DNA of 64,000 nt from Paludibacteraceae bacterium (GCA_016297215.1 JAEDGZ010000005.1:12067-76066); one strand, 5' to 3'. Counted from the stretch's first letter, positions 17,418 to 25,849 are shown. Notes: generated by a model from the sequence alone, not told the origin. Made by a program: numbers and translations.

Positions 17418-18224
17418 TCAATTTTTACTCCATATTCTCCATGCCGCATCGGCTTGGTGGGTGAGCATTCCTATTCCATTGCGTGTATGTGCTCCTTGCT
17501 CTTTTCCGCGCTGCAAGAACAAAGTCTCCGAGGGGTTATAAATGCAATCGTATAGGAAATGTCGACATGAAAGCCATTGGTATGGAATCCTCGGGCATTC
17601 GTTTTGATGTTCGCCCATACCTACAGGGGTGCAGTTGATAATCAGCCTATGTTCATCCATAATCTCTTTGCGCAACGCCTCATAGTTGATAACCATAGTC
17701 TCCCCGAACCTCCTCACCTCAGGTGTTCGACTAACCATCGTATAAGGGATATCCAACATCCGGAGCGCATACGCAACGGCTTTCGCCGCCCCTCCTGTAC
17801 CCAACACCAGTGCCTGCACACCGCGGATTGGCAAATTGTCAAATTCCTGTATATCTGCCCTGAATCCGATACAATCGGTGTTATACCCAATCCACCTGTT
17901 GCCCTCTCGCGCCACTACATTGACCGCTCCTACAGCGCGTGCTGTCTCGTCCAAGGCATCCAAGTACGGGATAACCGCCTCTTTGTAAGGGCTCGTTACG
18001 TTGAACCCGTCTAACAGCCTCACCTGCTCAATCACTCCGCCATGTCCAGGTACGCATTCGTCCCCGCCTGCTAAAAACCTGCAACCAGAAACTTGCAACC
18101 AAGTAGGCGCTATCTCATACAGCCGATACACGGCATCTATCCCCTCTTTGGCAAACTTCTCGCCAAAATACTTCGCCGAGAAACTATGCCCCAATGGGTA
18201 TCCTATCAATCCGAACTGTCTCAT
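17418..18224 (-). CDS. aroE: Shikimate dehydrogenase AroE
   Basis: Reduces 3-dehydroshikimate to shikimate with NADPH in aromatic amino-acid synthesis. 268 residues. The substrate site shows GYPLGHSFSAKYF and FNVTSPYKEAVIP (Lys of the catalytic pair); the nucleotide loop is VLGTGGAAKAV; INCTPVGM is also conserved. The start overlaps the tilS stop by 4 nt (ATGA), so the two are translationally coupled. Residues about 48-60 (LAGGDECVPG) come from a GC-rich repeat inserted in frame (18045-18073) in the loop between the first strands. Confidence 0.93.
   Translation of the reverse strand: MRQFGLIGYPLGHSFSAKYFGEKFAKEGIDAVYRLYEIAPTWLQVSGCRFLAGGDECVPGHGGVIEQVRLLDGFNVTSPYKEAVIPYLDALDETARAVGAVNVVAREGNRWIGYNTDCIGFRADIQEFDNLPIRGVQALVLGTGGAAKAVAYALRMLDIPYTMVSRTPEVRRFGETMVINYEALRKEIMDEHRLIINCTPVGMGEHQNECPRIPYQWLSCRHFLYDCIYNPSETLFLQRGKEQGAHTRNGIGMLTHQADAAWRIWSKN
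18045..18073. repeat. GC-rich hairpin repeat inside aroE, in frame
   Basis: CCAGGTACGCATTCGTCCCC followed by GCCTGCT, a slightly degenerate copy of the CCGGGTACGCAGGCGTCCCC family, next to ACCTGCAACCAGAAACTTGC-type direct repeats. Confidence 0.75.
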
Positions 18225-19102
18225 TGTTTCTTCTCCACTATCAGTTTGTGATGCTTTATTACGCCTATGAACTCTTCGCTCTCGAATCGTTTGCCGCCCA
18301 CGCCGCGTCGCAGGGCATCGTATATCTTATCTATCTCCGGAAACCGATATTCGCGCAACTCCTCGTAGAGTCTGCATATCCCCGCCTCGCGGGTATCTCT
18401 GCCTTCTAATAAATCCACGTACCCCTGCATTCGCCGCGCTGTCTCCGCGATGTTCTCTATCTCTGCCTTGCGGCATTGCGCCAACTGCGCGCGTATGGCG
18501 TTGCGGGGGATAGAGGTATCGGCATTGGTGGAATCGTTCACCCACGGAACGTGGCGTTTCGACCGAAGGTAGTATTCGATATAATCCCTCGTAGTACATA
18601 GCAAAGGACGAATCAGCGGTATTCCGTTATCGGAGTAGGGATTTGTTGCTTTCGGTCGCATCCCGCATAGCCCGCGTATGCCGGTGCCCCTCAGCAGGTT
18701 CTGCAGCACCGTCTCCGCTTGGTCGTTCTGATGGTGCGCCACGGCAATGGCCTCACAGCCCTCCGTCGCAGCCACTTCACCAAACCAGCGGTATCGCAAC
18801 ATCCGTGCAGCCATCTCAATACCTATCTGTTGCTCACGCGCAAACACTTGCGTATCAAAATCTTGCACCAGCAAACCTACCCCCATCTTGTCGCACAATT
18901 CACGCACAAACAGCTCATCTCGCATGCTCTCTTCCCCGCGCAGGTGGAAGTTGCAGTGTGCCGCCACACACTCGTACCCCCCACGCAAGAGAACATCCAG
19001 CAACCCCACGCTGTCTGCGCCGCCGCTCACGCACACCAGCACCCGTGCCCCCTCACAGAGCAAATCCTGCTGACGAATATATGACTGCACTCTCCTAAGC
19101 AT
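18221..19102 (-). CDS. tilS: tRNA(Ile)-lysidine synthase TilS
   Basis: Attaches lysine to C34 of tRNA-Ile(CAU) so that it reads AUA and accepts isoleucine; essential. N-type ATP pyrophosphatase with PP-loop VCVSGGADSVGLLDVLL near residue 25, and AHCNFHLRGEES and AVAHHQNDQAETVLQNLLRGTG typical of TilS. 293 residues, shorter than E. coli TilS because the C-terminal domains are reduced. I start it at ATG 19102 (MLRRVQSYI); the longer frame to 19372 passes through the promoter and is rejected. Confidence 0.92.
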   Translation of the reverse strand: MLRRVQSYIRQQDLLCEGARVLVCVSGGADSVGLLDVLLRGGYECVAAHCNFHLRGEESMRDELFVRELCDKMGVGLLVQDFDTQVFAREQQIGIEMAARMLRYRWFGEVAATEGCEAIAVAHHQNDQAETVLQNLLRGTGIRGLCGMRPKATNPYSDNGIPLIRPLLCTTRDYIEYYLRSKRHVPWVNDSTNADTSIPRNAIRAQLAQCRKAEIENIAETARRMQGYVDLLEGRDTREAGICRLYEELREYRFPEIDKIYDALRRGVGGKRFESEEFIGVIKHHKLIVEKKQ

Positions 19103-19127
19103 TTTCTGGCAATGACTAATTTGCCCG

Positions 19128-19158
19128 CAAAGGTACAAAAAAAAATTGAGATACACAA
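19128..19158 (-). promoter_or_regulatory. Promoter of tilS-aroE
   Basis: Minus strand TACCTTTG (19135-19128), TTG 20 nt upstream (19158-19156). Confidence 0.82.
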
Positions 19159-19383
19159 TAAAACAGACTTTTTCATACCTCACTACGCCCCGCACAACAC
19201 ATTTCCAAACGCTTGCTAATTCAAGAGAATAAAGCCGTAAATAATTGTCCCTTTTTCGTATTCCATTCCTTGAAAATGGAACATTTCTAACGAATTTTCC
19301 GCAATTATATAAGGTCTTTATAAGGCTTAAAAGCCGTCTATAAAATTGTCCAAAACACGTATGCACTCTCACAATAAAAATAA
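19159..19383. other. AT-rich intergenic stretch, nothing recognised
   Basis: Between the tilS promoter and a MITE copy. It contains a short inverted repeat (TTCCATTCCTTGAAAATGGAA) near 19260 but no coding potential or promoter I can support. Confidence 0.5.
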
Positions 19384-19559
19384 TTAACGTGAGTTCGATA
19401 TAAGAAAACTATTTCAGCAGTCAAAGACTAATTTGGTTTTTGGTGAATTAAAGTCTCCCTTTAAGGGAGATTTAGAGGGTCGTTTTTGGAAATTTTTGTT
19501 GAAATTAAAAAAACATCGTTGGTTCGATGTGTTATGTTTCTTATTTCGAGTTCGCGTTA
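19384..19559 (+). repeat. MITE-like element, copy 2
   Basis: 176 bp. Ends TAACGTGAGTTCGATATAAG and CTTATTTCGAGTTCGCGTTA are inverted repeats. The middle differs from the other copies by a CTCCCTTTAAGGGAG palindrome at about 19452-19466, probably a nested repeat. Confidence 0.88.
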
Positions 19560-19679
19560 ATTATACATCCCAACCGACAATCATATTTTCGCAAAGTATT
19601 TTCATTTTTGTCTAAAACAAAATCCTGGAATGTTTTTTGTCAGCATATGATAATGGGTTTTCGCCTATACGACAAGATA

Positions 19680-19770
19680 GTGCGGTTCCCGACCGCACTA
19701 CGCACATCTGTGTGCGCAGGCGTCTCGCCGGCTAAAGATAATTCCCAATTCCTAATTCCTAATTATTCCT
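19680..19770. repeat. GC-rich repeats and AATTCCTAATT array
   Basis: GTGCGGTTCCCGACCGCAC (19680-19698), GTGCGCAGGCGTCTCGCCGG (19712-19731), then AATTCCCAATTCCTAATTCC-type direct repeats up to the next start codon. Confidence 0.75.
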
Positions 19771-20505
19771 ATGTCTTCTCCCCATTCTCGTCTCAAACGC
19801 GCCTACATCATCCTCATCGCGCTAACTTGTGTGCTGGCGGTAGCAAATGCCATCTATCTGCTCTGCCAACCCGACACCACACTCAAAACCCTTCTCTTCT
19901 GCGGTGGTCAGTACCTCGGGATGCTCGTCATCCTCGCGGCACCTATCATCCTCCGCAAGCGTTTCCTCATCAATGTGCCGCTGGCGCTCACCGTCGCTGT
20001 CGGCGCGTTTGCTTTCGTCGCTTTCGTGTTGGGCGACGGGCTGGACTTCTACGGCAAGTACTCGTGGTGGGACTCGCTCTTGCACATGTTCAGCGGTATC
20101 GTGCTGGGCTTCATCGGCTTGTGGGTGGTGCATATCTTGCTGGCAGACAAGAGTATGACGGTCTTCAACAATCGCTATTTCCTCGCGCTCTTCCTGCTGG
20201 TGTTCTCGCTGGCGCTGGGGGCCATTTGGGAGATTTGCGAGTACTCTTACGACGACCTGATGGGCACTAACACGCAGCAGTTCATGGCTACCACCACCTC
20301 CTCGCTTATCTCGGAGGAGGACATCCCTCTCGCAGGACACGAGGCGCTCCGTGACACCATGACCGACCTCACGCTCGACTTCTTCGGCTCACTCATTGTT
20401 GCCCTCTTCACCCTCTTTACCCACAAGCGCCTCATCGACCCCGAACAACTAACTGCCGACCGACAAGAAGAAACTCCAAACAAGAGAAAATCGGAGAGAA
20501 AATGA
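19771..20505 (+). CDS. DUF2238 (YjdF-like) integral membrane protein
   Basis: 244 residues with about six membrane segments. Conserved features of DUF2238 are present in order: WWDSLLHMFSGIVLGFIG, then GAIWEICEYSYDDLMG, then RDTMTDLTLDFFGSLI, all with acidic and histidine residues inside or next to membrane helices. Function is not known for the family. The cytoplasmic tail is charged (EETPNKRKSERK). No operon partner; repeats lie upstream and a hairpin follows the stop. Confidence 0.82.
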   Translation: MSSPHSRLKRAYIILIALTCVLAVANAIYLLCQPDTTLKTLLFCGGQYLGMLVILAAPIILRKRFLINVPLALTVAVGAFAFVAFVLGDGLDFYGKYSWWDSLLHMFSGIVLGFIGLWVVHILLADKSMTVFNNRYFLALFLLVFSLALGAIWEICEYSYDDLMGTNTQQFMATTTSSLISEEDIPLAGHEALRDTMTDLTLDFFGSLIVALFTLFTHKRLIDPEQLTADRQEETPNKRKSERK

Positions 20506-20555
20506 ATGGTTAATTCTACGACAATTACAGGTTAAAACGATAGGAACATATACAA

Positions 20556-20645
20556 AGAAAAAAGCCGTCATCACGACGGCTACTTTTCCAAGGTATTAGT
20601 CTGTTTTTTTTAAGGTACAAAAAAGATTGTGTTGTTGTTTTGATT
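20556..20645 (-). ncRNA. Candidate small RNA ending in a rho-independent terminator
   Basis: A strong promoter (20653-20683, minus strand) faces a terminator hairpin about 70-90 nt downstream (AGCCGTC / GACGGCT then TTTTTTC, 20563-20581), and no open frame lies between. The promoter core CGAGTGCAAAGGTACTGC is shared with that of tRNA-Glu at 29430. The RNA would be about 90 nt, A-rich at its 5' half. Confidence 0.5.
20563..20590. terminator. Bidirectional terminator hairpin
   Basis: AGCCGTCATCACGACGGCT flanked by AAAAAA on the left and ACTTTT on the right. It can end the DUF2238 transcript on the plus strand and the small RNA on the minus strand. Confidence 0.75.
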
Positions 20646-20652
20646 TCGAGTG

Positions 20653-20683
20653 CAAAGGTACTGCTTTTTTTTTATATGGGCAA
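20653..20683 (-). promoter_or_regulatory. Promoter of the candidate small RNA
   Basis: Minus strand TACCTTTG (20660-20653), TTG 20 nt upstream (20683-20681). Confidence 0.75.
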
Positions 20684-20848
20684 TAGCAAAATGTATGTTT
20701 GAAAACATGTTTTTGCCCTTTTTAGGGCTTTTTTGCTATAAATTTTACTTTTTTCTCCCATTTCATACTACCATTTTTTGAATTGCGTTCAAAAAATAGG
20801 GCGTTTTATGCCGTGCAGGTTTCCACCACTTTAACTATTCAAAATCCA

Positions 20849-20887
20849 AAAAAGGCTGCCCAACAAACTTGTTAGACAGCCTCCTTT
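20849..20887 (-). terminator. Terminator resembling the ends of the IS1182-like element
   Basis: Minus strand stem GGCTGTCTAACAA / TTGTTGGGCAGCC followed by TTTTTT, 10 nt after the GGGtGRT gene. The hairpin sequence is nearly that of the IS ends at 14201 and 16740. Confidence 0.85.
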
Positions 20888-20896
20888 CGTTGCGTA

Positions 20897-21907
20897 TTAC
20901 TTCTTCAGCGCCAGCGCTACGTTCACCGCGCAGGCTACCGTGCAACCTACCATCGGGTTGTTGCCGATTCCGAGGAAGCCCATCATCTCTACGTGTGCGG
21001 GCACGCTCGACGAACCTGCGAACTGTGCGTCGCTGTGCATACGACCCATCGTGTCGGTCATACCGTACGATGCAGGACCTGCTGCCATGTTATCGGGGTG
21101 CAGGGTACGACCCGTGCCGCCGCCCGATGCTACGGAGAAGTAGGGCTTGCCTGCCAGCACGCGCTCTTTCTTGTACGTACCTGCTACGGGGTGCTGGAAG
21201 CGAGTGGGGTTGGTCGAGTTACCTGTGATACTTACGTCCACGTTCTCGTGCCACATGATAGCCACGCCCTCGCGTACATCGTCTGCACCATAGCAGTTCA
21301 CTTTCGCACGAGGACCGTTGCTGTACGCTTTGCGGCGTACCTCTTTCAACTCACCCGTGTAGTAGTCGAACTCGGTCTGCACGTAGGTGAAACCGTTGAT
21401 ACGGCTGATAATCATCGCTGCGTCCTTGCCCAGACCGTTCAGAATGATACGGAGCGGTTTCTGACGCACTTTGTTTGCCATCTCGGCAATCTTGATAGCA
21501 CCCTCTGCGGCTGCGAAACTCTCGTGGCCTGCCAAGAAAGCAAAGCACTCCGTCTCCTCGCGCAGCAGACGTGCTGCCAAGTTACCGTGACCGATACCTA
21601 CCTTGCGGTCGTCTGCCACCGACCCGGGGATGCAGAAGGCTTGCAGACCGATACCGATAGCCTCGGCAGCGTCAGCAGCGTTCGTGCAACCTTTCTTCAG
21701 CGCAATAGCGCTACCTACCACGTAAGCCCACTTCGCGTTCTCAAAGCAGATACGCTGCGTCTCCTCGCAGGTTATGTACGGGTCTAAACCATATTGCTCG
21801 CAAATCTGATTAGCCTCTTCGATAGAAGCAATACCATTTGCGTTCAGCGCGGCGAGAATCTGTTTCTCGCGGCGGTCTTGGGACTCAAATTTAACTTCGC
21901 GTAACAT
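20897..21907 (-). CDS. GGGtGRT-motif protein
   Basis: 336 residues. Family named for the motif seen here as ASGGGTGRTLHPDNMAAG. Also conserved: GHGNLAARLLREETECFAFLAGHESFAAAEGA and VNCYGADDVREGVAIMWHENVDVSITGNSTNP. Biochemical function is not established to my knowledge. I start it at ATG 21907 (MLREVKFES), 4 nt after the upstream iron-sulfur scaffold stop; the frame reaching 21946 overlaps that gene. The fixed pairing with a NifU-like protein suggests a role in iron-sulfur or metal handling. Confidence 0.85.
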   Translation of the reverse strand: MLREVKFESQDRREKQILAALNANGIASIEEANQICEQYGLDPYITCEETQRICFENAKWAYVVGSAIALKKGCTNAADAAEAIGIGLQAFCIPGSVADDRKVGIGHGNLAARLLREETECFAFLAGHESFAAAEGAIKIAEMANKVRQKPLRIILNGLGKDAAMIISRINGFTYVQTEFDYYTGELKEVRRKAYSNGPRAKVNCYGADDVREGVAIMWHENVDVSITGNSTNPTRFQHPVAGTYKKERVLAGKPYFSVASGGGTGRTLHPDNMAAGPASYGMTDTMGRMHSDAQFAGSSSVPAHVEMMGFLGIGNNPMVGCTVACAVNVALALKK

Positions 21908-21911
21908 AGTC

Positions 21912-22613
21912 TTACTCCTTTCTCGGGTCAATAGATTTAACTGCACCCTGCTCTGCGGTCGTGCGACCGTAGGTGCCGGTTACTTGCTTCAGTGCCTCCT
22001 CTGCGGGCACACCTTTCTTGATAGCGTCCATGAACTTGCCCATGTGCACGTACTCGTAGCCGCATACCTCGTTGTCCTCGTCGAGGAACTCCTTGGTGAT
22101 GTAGCCCTCCGTCAGTTGCAGGTAGCGAACACCCTTCTCCTTCGTGGAGAACAGCGTACCGCACTGGCTTACCAAGCCCTTGCCCAAGTCTTCCAATCCG
22201 GCGCCGATAGCCAAACCGCCCTCGGAGAACGCCGACTGAGTACGACCATACACAATCTGCAAGAACAACTCGCGCATCGCCGTGTTGATAGCGTCGCATA
22301 CGAGGTCGGTATTCAGCGCCTCCAGCAGCGTCTTGCCGGGCAGAATCTCTGCTGCCATAGCCGCAGAATGCGTCATACCCGAGCAACCGATGGTCTCTAC
22401 CAACGCCTCTTCGATGATACCGTTCTTTACGTTCAAACTCAGTTTGCACGCACCCTGTTGCGGTGCGCACCAACCAATACCGTGAGTCATGCCCGAGATG
22501 TCAGAAATCTCTTTGGCTTTCACCCACTTGCCCTCTTCGGGGATGGGAGCCGGTCCGTGATGAGGACCCTTGGCTACCTGGCACATGTTCTGTACCTCTT
22601 TCGAGTAAATCAT
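21912..22613 (-). CDS. NifU-like iron-sulfur cluster scaffold protein
   Basis: 233 residues. It has the Cys positions of the NifU N-terminal domain in a divergent setting: GWCAPQQGACKL, TIGCSGMTHSAAMAAE and CDAINTAMRELFLQIVYGRT. The long C-terminal part (TEGYITKEFLDEDNEVCGYEYVHMG) is particular to the branch that pairs with GGGtGRT proteins. Likely a scaffold for assembling or transferring clusters in the cytoplasm. First gene of a two-gene operon with its own promoter (22707-22737) and terminator (20849-20887). Confidence 0.83.
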   Translation of the reverse strand: MIYSKEVQNMCQVAKGPHHGPAPIPEEGKWVKAKEISDISGMTHGIGWCAPQQGACKLSLNVKNGIIEEALVETIGCSGMTHSAAMAAEILPGKTLLEALNTDLVCDAINTAMRELFLQIVYGRTQSAFSEGGLAIGAGLEDLGKGLVSQCGTLFSTKEKGVRYLQLTEGYITKEFLDEDNEVCGYEYVHMGKFMDAIKKGVPAEEALKQVTGTYGRTTAEQGAVKSIDPRKE

Positions 22614-22706
22614 AGTTCTTGTAAATGTTATGTTGATTTATTTTGCTTTGCTTTGTGTCCTGTGTGCGCAGGCACCCTCGCATTTCTCTTTTCCTCTTTC
22701 TGCCCG

Positions 22707-22737
22707 CAAAATTACAATAAATTTCCGAATTACGCAA
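22707..22737 (-). promoter_or_regulatory. Promoter of the scaffold/GGGtGRT operon
   Basis: Minus strand TAATTTTG (22714-22707), TTG 20 nt upstream (22737-22735). Confidence 0.75.
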
Positions 22738-22767
22738 ATTTTTCCCTATTTTTGCCAATTATACTTA

Positions 22768-22806
22768 TCAATTACTTATTACTTATTACCTATTACCTAT
22801 TATTTA
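22768..22806. repeat. ATTACTTATTACCTATTACC array
   Basis: Short array of the 9-10 nt unit TATTACCTAT/TATTACTTAT, overlapping the 3' end of the thioesterase gene and providing its last codons and stop. Confidence 0.7.
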
Positions 22807-23534
22807 CTTATCACCGTTATCCTCGCCGAGCAGCAGGTAACCCCTGTTTCGTTCTTCTGCTGATACTGCGCGCCGTCGGGCAACACAAGATAGTGCGTAT
22901 CCAGCACGCCGCCCAAGCGTTGCTCTTTCTGGTACTGAATATCCAATCGTAGCGGTTTGCCGTACCAATCGGGGCGATAGGCGTCTATCATGCGCTCCAG
23001 ATACTTGCACGAGTTGCAGTGGTTGTTGTAATCCACATCCGAGAACTGCACGATATGGGGCACTATACCCGTCGGCTCGGCGATGGCACCCAAGCGTGCG
23101 CTGCGGCTGATATCCAGCACCTCGCCGTCCACTACGTCGGCAAACACAGGGTTGTCGAACACATTGGCTATCTCGCGCTTCTCCAAGTCGAGCACCGTCC
23201 ACACGCTCTTCGCCTTGCCGAACAGCCGTTGGCTGCCGTCCTCCTCTTTCAGGTAGAGTCGGAAATCACGCGTGGAGAGCATATGCGTATTGCTCTCTAT
23301 CCAGGTCTCCACCACAAAATGGGTGCAGTGCGTGGGCAGAAAGGCAATCTCCATCGACAGTTTGGTCAACACCCACGTCAATCCTTGCGGATAGAAATGC
23401 TGGATTCCAAAACCCAATTCATCCGCACACTTCCCTGCCACCTCCAGCAGGTAGTTCTCCAATACATACAGACGCAACTTGCGATTCGCATCCACGTCCT
23501 GATACTTCACCTCAAATTCATAAAAGTATTTCAT
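22800..23534 (-). CDS. Acyl-ACP thioesterase
   Basis: Releases fatty acids from acyl carrier protein. 244 residues forming two hot-dog domains, as in the plant FatA/FatB family and its bacterial relatives. The first domain has DANRKLRLYVLENYLLEVAG and the second the catalytic segment DYNNHCNSCKYLERM with the conserved Asn-His pair. In Bacteroidales such enzymes are common near fatty-acid genes. Both ends are bordered by TAATAGGTAATA repeats, and the last residues lie in one. Confidence 0.85.
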   Translation of the reverse strand: MKYFYEFEVKYQDVDANRKLRLYVLENYLLEVAGKCADELGFGIQHFYPQGLTWVLTKLSMEIAFLPTHCTHFVVETWIESNTHMLSTRDFRLYLKEEDGSQRLFGKAKSVWTVLDLEKREIANVFDNPVFADVVDGEVLDISRSARLGAIAEPTGIVPHIVQFSDVDYNNHCNSCKYLERMIDAYRPDWYGKPLRLDIQYQKEQRLGGVLDTHYLVLPDGAQYQQKNETGVTCCSARITVISK

Positions 23535-23535
23535 A

Positions 23536-23652
23536 TCTCGCTTCGATCGGCTTTTCTCGCTTCGCTCGGTAATAGGTAATACGTAATATGCATAGTGAGA
23601 TATTACTTATTACCGAGCGCAGCGAGATATTACCTATTACTTATTACTTATT
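23536..23652. repeat. TAATAGGTAATA inverted repeat between thioesterase and purF
   Basis: CGCTTCGCTCGGTAATAGGT on the left, core ATATGCATAGTGAGATATTA, and TATTACCGAGCGCAGCGAGA on the right form a long hairpin. The purF stop codon lies in its right edge. Confidence 0.8.
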
Positions 23653-25500
23653 TTCGTACCATTCCATATACGCCGTGTTCAGTCGTCTCACGCCGCCCGG
23701 GGTGGGGTAGTTCCCCGAGAAATACCAGTCTCCCGGGTGGTCAGGGCAGGCGGTATGCAAGCCCTCCACGGTCTGGAACACAATCTCGATGTCGGTCGTA
23801 ACCTCCGGTGCTTTCAGCAGTTCCACCATCTTGCGCGATATCTCCTCGTCCGTGAACGGCGCGTAGATCTCCTTCACGTAGTTCTTCATCTGCTCCGCGG
23901 GCAGCCCCTGTTGCGCCACACATTGGCGATACACCTCGTCTATCCGCTCTTCCATCCCGCGCTCATGCAGCAACGCGATGGCGGCTTTGAAAGCGATGAA
24001 CTCCGACATACGCGCCATGTCGATACCGTAGTAATCGGGGTAGCGTATCTGCGGCGCGCTCGACACCAGCACCATCTTCTTCGGTTGCAACCGGTCGAGG
24101 ATACGGATGATACTCTCCCTCAGCGTCGTCCCCCGCACAATGCTGTCGTCTATCACCACGAGGTAATCCTCTTTCGGCACAAGGCTGCCGTAGGTGATGT
24201 CATACACGTGCGCGGCGAGGTCGTTGCGGCTGTTACTCTCCGTGATGAACGTGCGCAACTTGATGTCTTTCCATGCCACCTTCTCCCGCCGCACAATGCC
24301 CGGGATATTATGCTCGCGCATGTAGTAGTCAAACGCCTCCGTCATGCCGTAGAACGCCACCTCAGCCGTGTTCGGGATGAAGGAGAACACCGTGTGTTGC
24401 ACGTCGCCGTTCACGGCTTTGAGGATGTTCGGCAGCAGTTGCGCACCCAGCATCTTCCTCTCCTTATATATAGTAGCGTCCGACCCGCGTGAGAAATAAA
24501 TCCGCTCAAAGGCGCAGGCTTGGTTCTCCCTCGCGGCGATGATCTGCTCTGTCCGCACGTCGCCGGCTTGGTTGATGAGCAACGCCTCCCCGGGCATCAA
24601 CTCCCGCACTGCCTCTATCGGCAGGTCAAACGCCGTCTGTATCACGGGGCGCTCGCTCGCCAGCACCACCACTTCCTCGTCCGCGTAGTAGAACGCCGGT
24701 CGGATGCCCCACGGGTCGCGCATGCTGAACATCTCCCCGCTGCCCGTAACGCCGCAAATCACGTATCCGCCGTCCCACAGCCTGCTACTCTCCCGCAGCA
24801 CGTTGGCGAGGTTGATATGCTGCTCTATGTATTCCGTTATCGCCGCCCCGCGTAGCCCTTGGGCAGCGGCTTCCGCGTAGCAACGCTCCGACTCACGGTC
24901 GAGCCTGTGCCCCATCTGCTCCAAGAGGATATAGGTGTCCGCCAGTACACGCGGGTGTTGCCCCACCGATGTCAACTCGCGGAATATATCATCCACGTTG
25001 GTCATGTTGAAGTTCCCGCAGAGGCAGAGGTTGCGCGCCCGCCAGTTGTTGCGCCGCAGAAAGGGGTGCACATACTGCAAACCGCTCTTCCCCGTGGTCG
25101 AATACCTTAGATGCCCCATATACAACTCCCCCGCCCACGGCATCCGCCGAAGCACCTCATCCGCCGCTATATTGTCCGGGTGCGCAGGCGTCCCCGCCTG
25201 CTTCATATCGTCCTTCGTAAATCGTAAATCGTTAATTTCTCTGTGTGCTTTATCGAATATCTCCGTTATCGCCCCGCTGCCCAATGCTCGTTCGCGGAAC
25301 ATATACTCTTCCCCCGCGGCGGCATGCATCTTCACGCAAGCCATACCCGCACCTTCCTGCCCGCGGTTGTGTTGCTTCTCCATCAGCAGATACAGCTTGT
25401 TCAAGCCATACTGCCATGTCCCGTACTTCTCCTGATAATAATGCAGGGGTTTGCGCAGGCGAATCATCGCCACACCGCACTCATGTCTAAGTGGTTCCAT
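23644..25500 (-). CDS. purF: Amidophosphoribosyltransferase-like protein (PurF family)
   Basis: Transfers glutamine amide nitrogen to PRPP, the first step of purine synthesis. 618 residues, longer than E. coli PurF (about 505). The N-terminal nucleophile Cys follows a 7-residue propeptide (MEPLRHECGVAMIRL); KQHNRGQEGAGM is the glutaminase motif. The PRPP loop is YLVVIDDSIVRGTTLRES. Many Bacteroidales carry such a long form, sometimes beside a standard PurF, so it may be a paralogue. Residues about 98-109 (QAGTPAHPDNI) come from a repeat inserted in frame at 25174-25202. The leader contains a MITE. Confidence 0.85.
   Translation of the reverse strand: MEPLRHECGVAMIRLRKPLHYYQEKYGTWQYGLNKLYLLMEKQHNRGQEGAGMACVKMHAAAGEEYMFRERALGSGAITEIFDKAHREINDLRFTKDDMKQAGTPAHPDNIAADEVLRRMPWAGELYMGHLRYSTTGKSGLQYVHPFLRRNNWRARNLCLCGNFNMTNVDDIFRELTSVGQHPRVLADTYILLEQMGHRLDRESERCYAEAAAQGLRGAAITEYIEQHINLANVLRESSRLWDGGYVICGVTGSGEMFSMRDPWGIRPAFYYADEEVVVLASERPVIQTAFDLPIEAVRELMPGEALLINQAGDVRTEQIIAARENQACAFERIYFSRGSDATIYKERKMLGAQLLPNILKAVNGDVQHTVFSFIPNTAEVAFYGMTEAFDYYMREHNIPGIVRREKVAWKDIKLRTFITESNSRNDLAAHVYDITYGSLVPKEDYLVVIDDSIVRGTTLRESIIRILDRLQPKKMVLVSSAPQIRYPDYYGIDMARMSEFIAFKAAIALLHERGMEERIDEVYRQCVAQQGLPAEQMKNYVKEIYAPFTDEEISRKMVELLKAPEVTTDIEIVFQTVEGLHTACPDHPGDWYFSGNYPTPGGVRRLNTAYMEWYENK
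25174..25202. repeat. GC-rich hairpin repeat inside purF, in frame
   Basis: GTCCGGGTGCGCAGGCGTCC then CCGCCTGCT, nearly identical to 50131-50157 and 55357-55385. Confidence 0.85.
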
Positions 25501-25508
25501 AAACTAAT

Positions 25509-25537
25509 CACTGGTGACGCAGGCGTCTCGCCTGCGG
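25509..25537. repeat. GC-rich hairpin repeat upstream of purF
   Basis: CACTGGTGACGCAGGCGTCT then CGCCTGCGG, 9 nt upstream of the purF start; same subtype as 2109-2136 and 34224-34252. Confidence 0.8.
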
Positions 25538-25599
25538 TGTATCAAAACTTTTCTTGTACCTTCAATCGAAATCGTAAATCGCTCTTAGTGAATTATATT

Positions 25600-25801
25600 T
25601 AACGTGGAGCTGATATAAACTTTCCTATTTCAGCAGTCTAAGACTAATTTAGTTTTGGGTAATAAATTAATGGTAAATTACACGATAATTATATGTTTGA
25701 GAGAAAAGAATATTTGAATAATTTTTGGAAATTTTTGTTGAAATAAAAGAGACCGTCGTGGGCATCTTTGTGTATAAAATTCTTATTTCGAATTCATGTT
25801 A
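25600..25801 (+). repeat. MITE-like element, copy 3
   Basis: 202 bp, ends TAACGTGGAGCTGATATAAA and CTTATTTCGAATTCATGTTA. It lies between purF and the purF promoter, so it would be part of the purF leader in antisense orientation. Confidence 0.88.
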
Positions 25802-25818
25802 TTTACGTTTTCGCGCTG

Positions 25819-25849
25819 CAAAATTACTGCTTTTTTCGCAAATATGCAA
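25819..25849 (-). promoter_or_regulatory. Promoter of purF
   Basis: Minus strand TAATTTTG (25826-25819), TTG 20 nt upstream (25849-25847). The leader is about 310 nt and includes a MITE copy and a GC hairpin. Confidence 0.75.

Noticed and set aside
23644..25500. purF leader as a purine riboswitch
   Set aside because: The leader between 25501 and 25818 consists of a GC hairpin and a MITE; no riboswitch-like core was seen.
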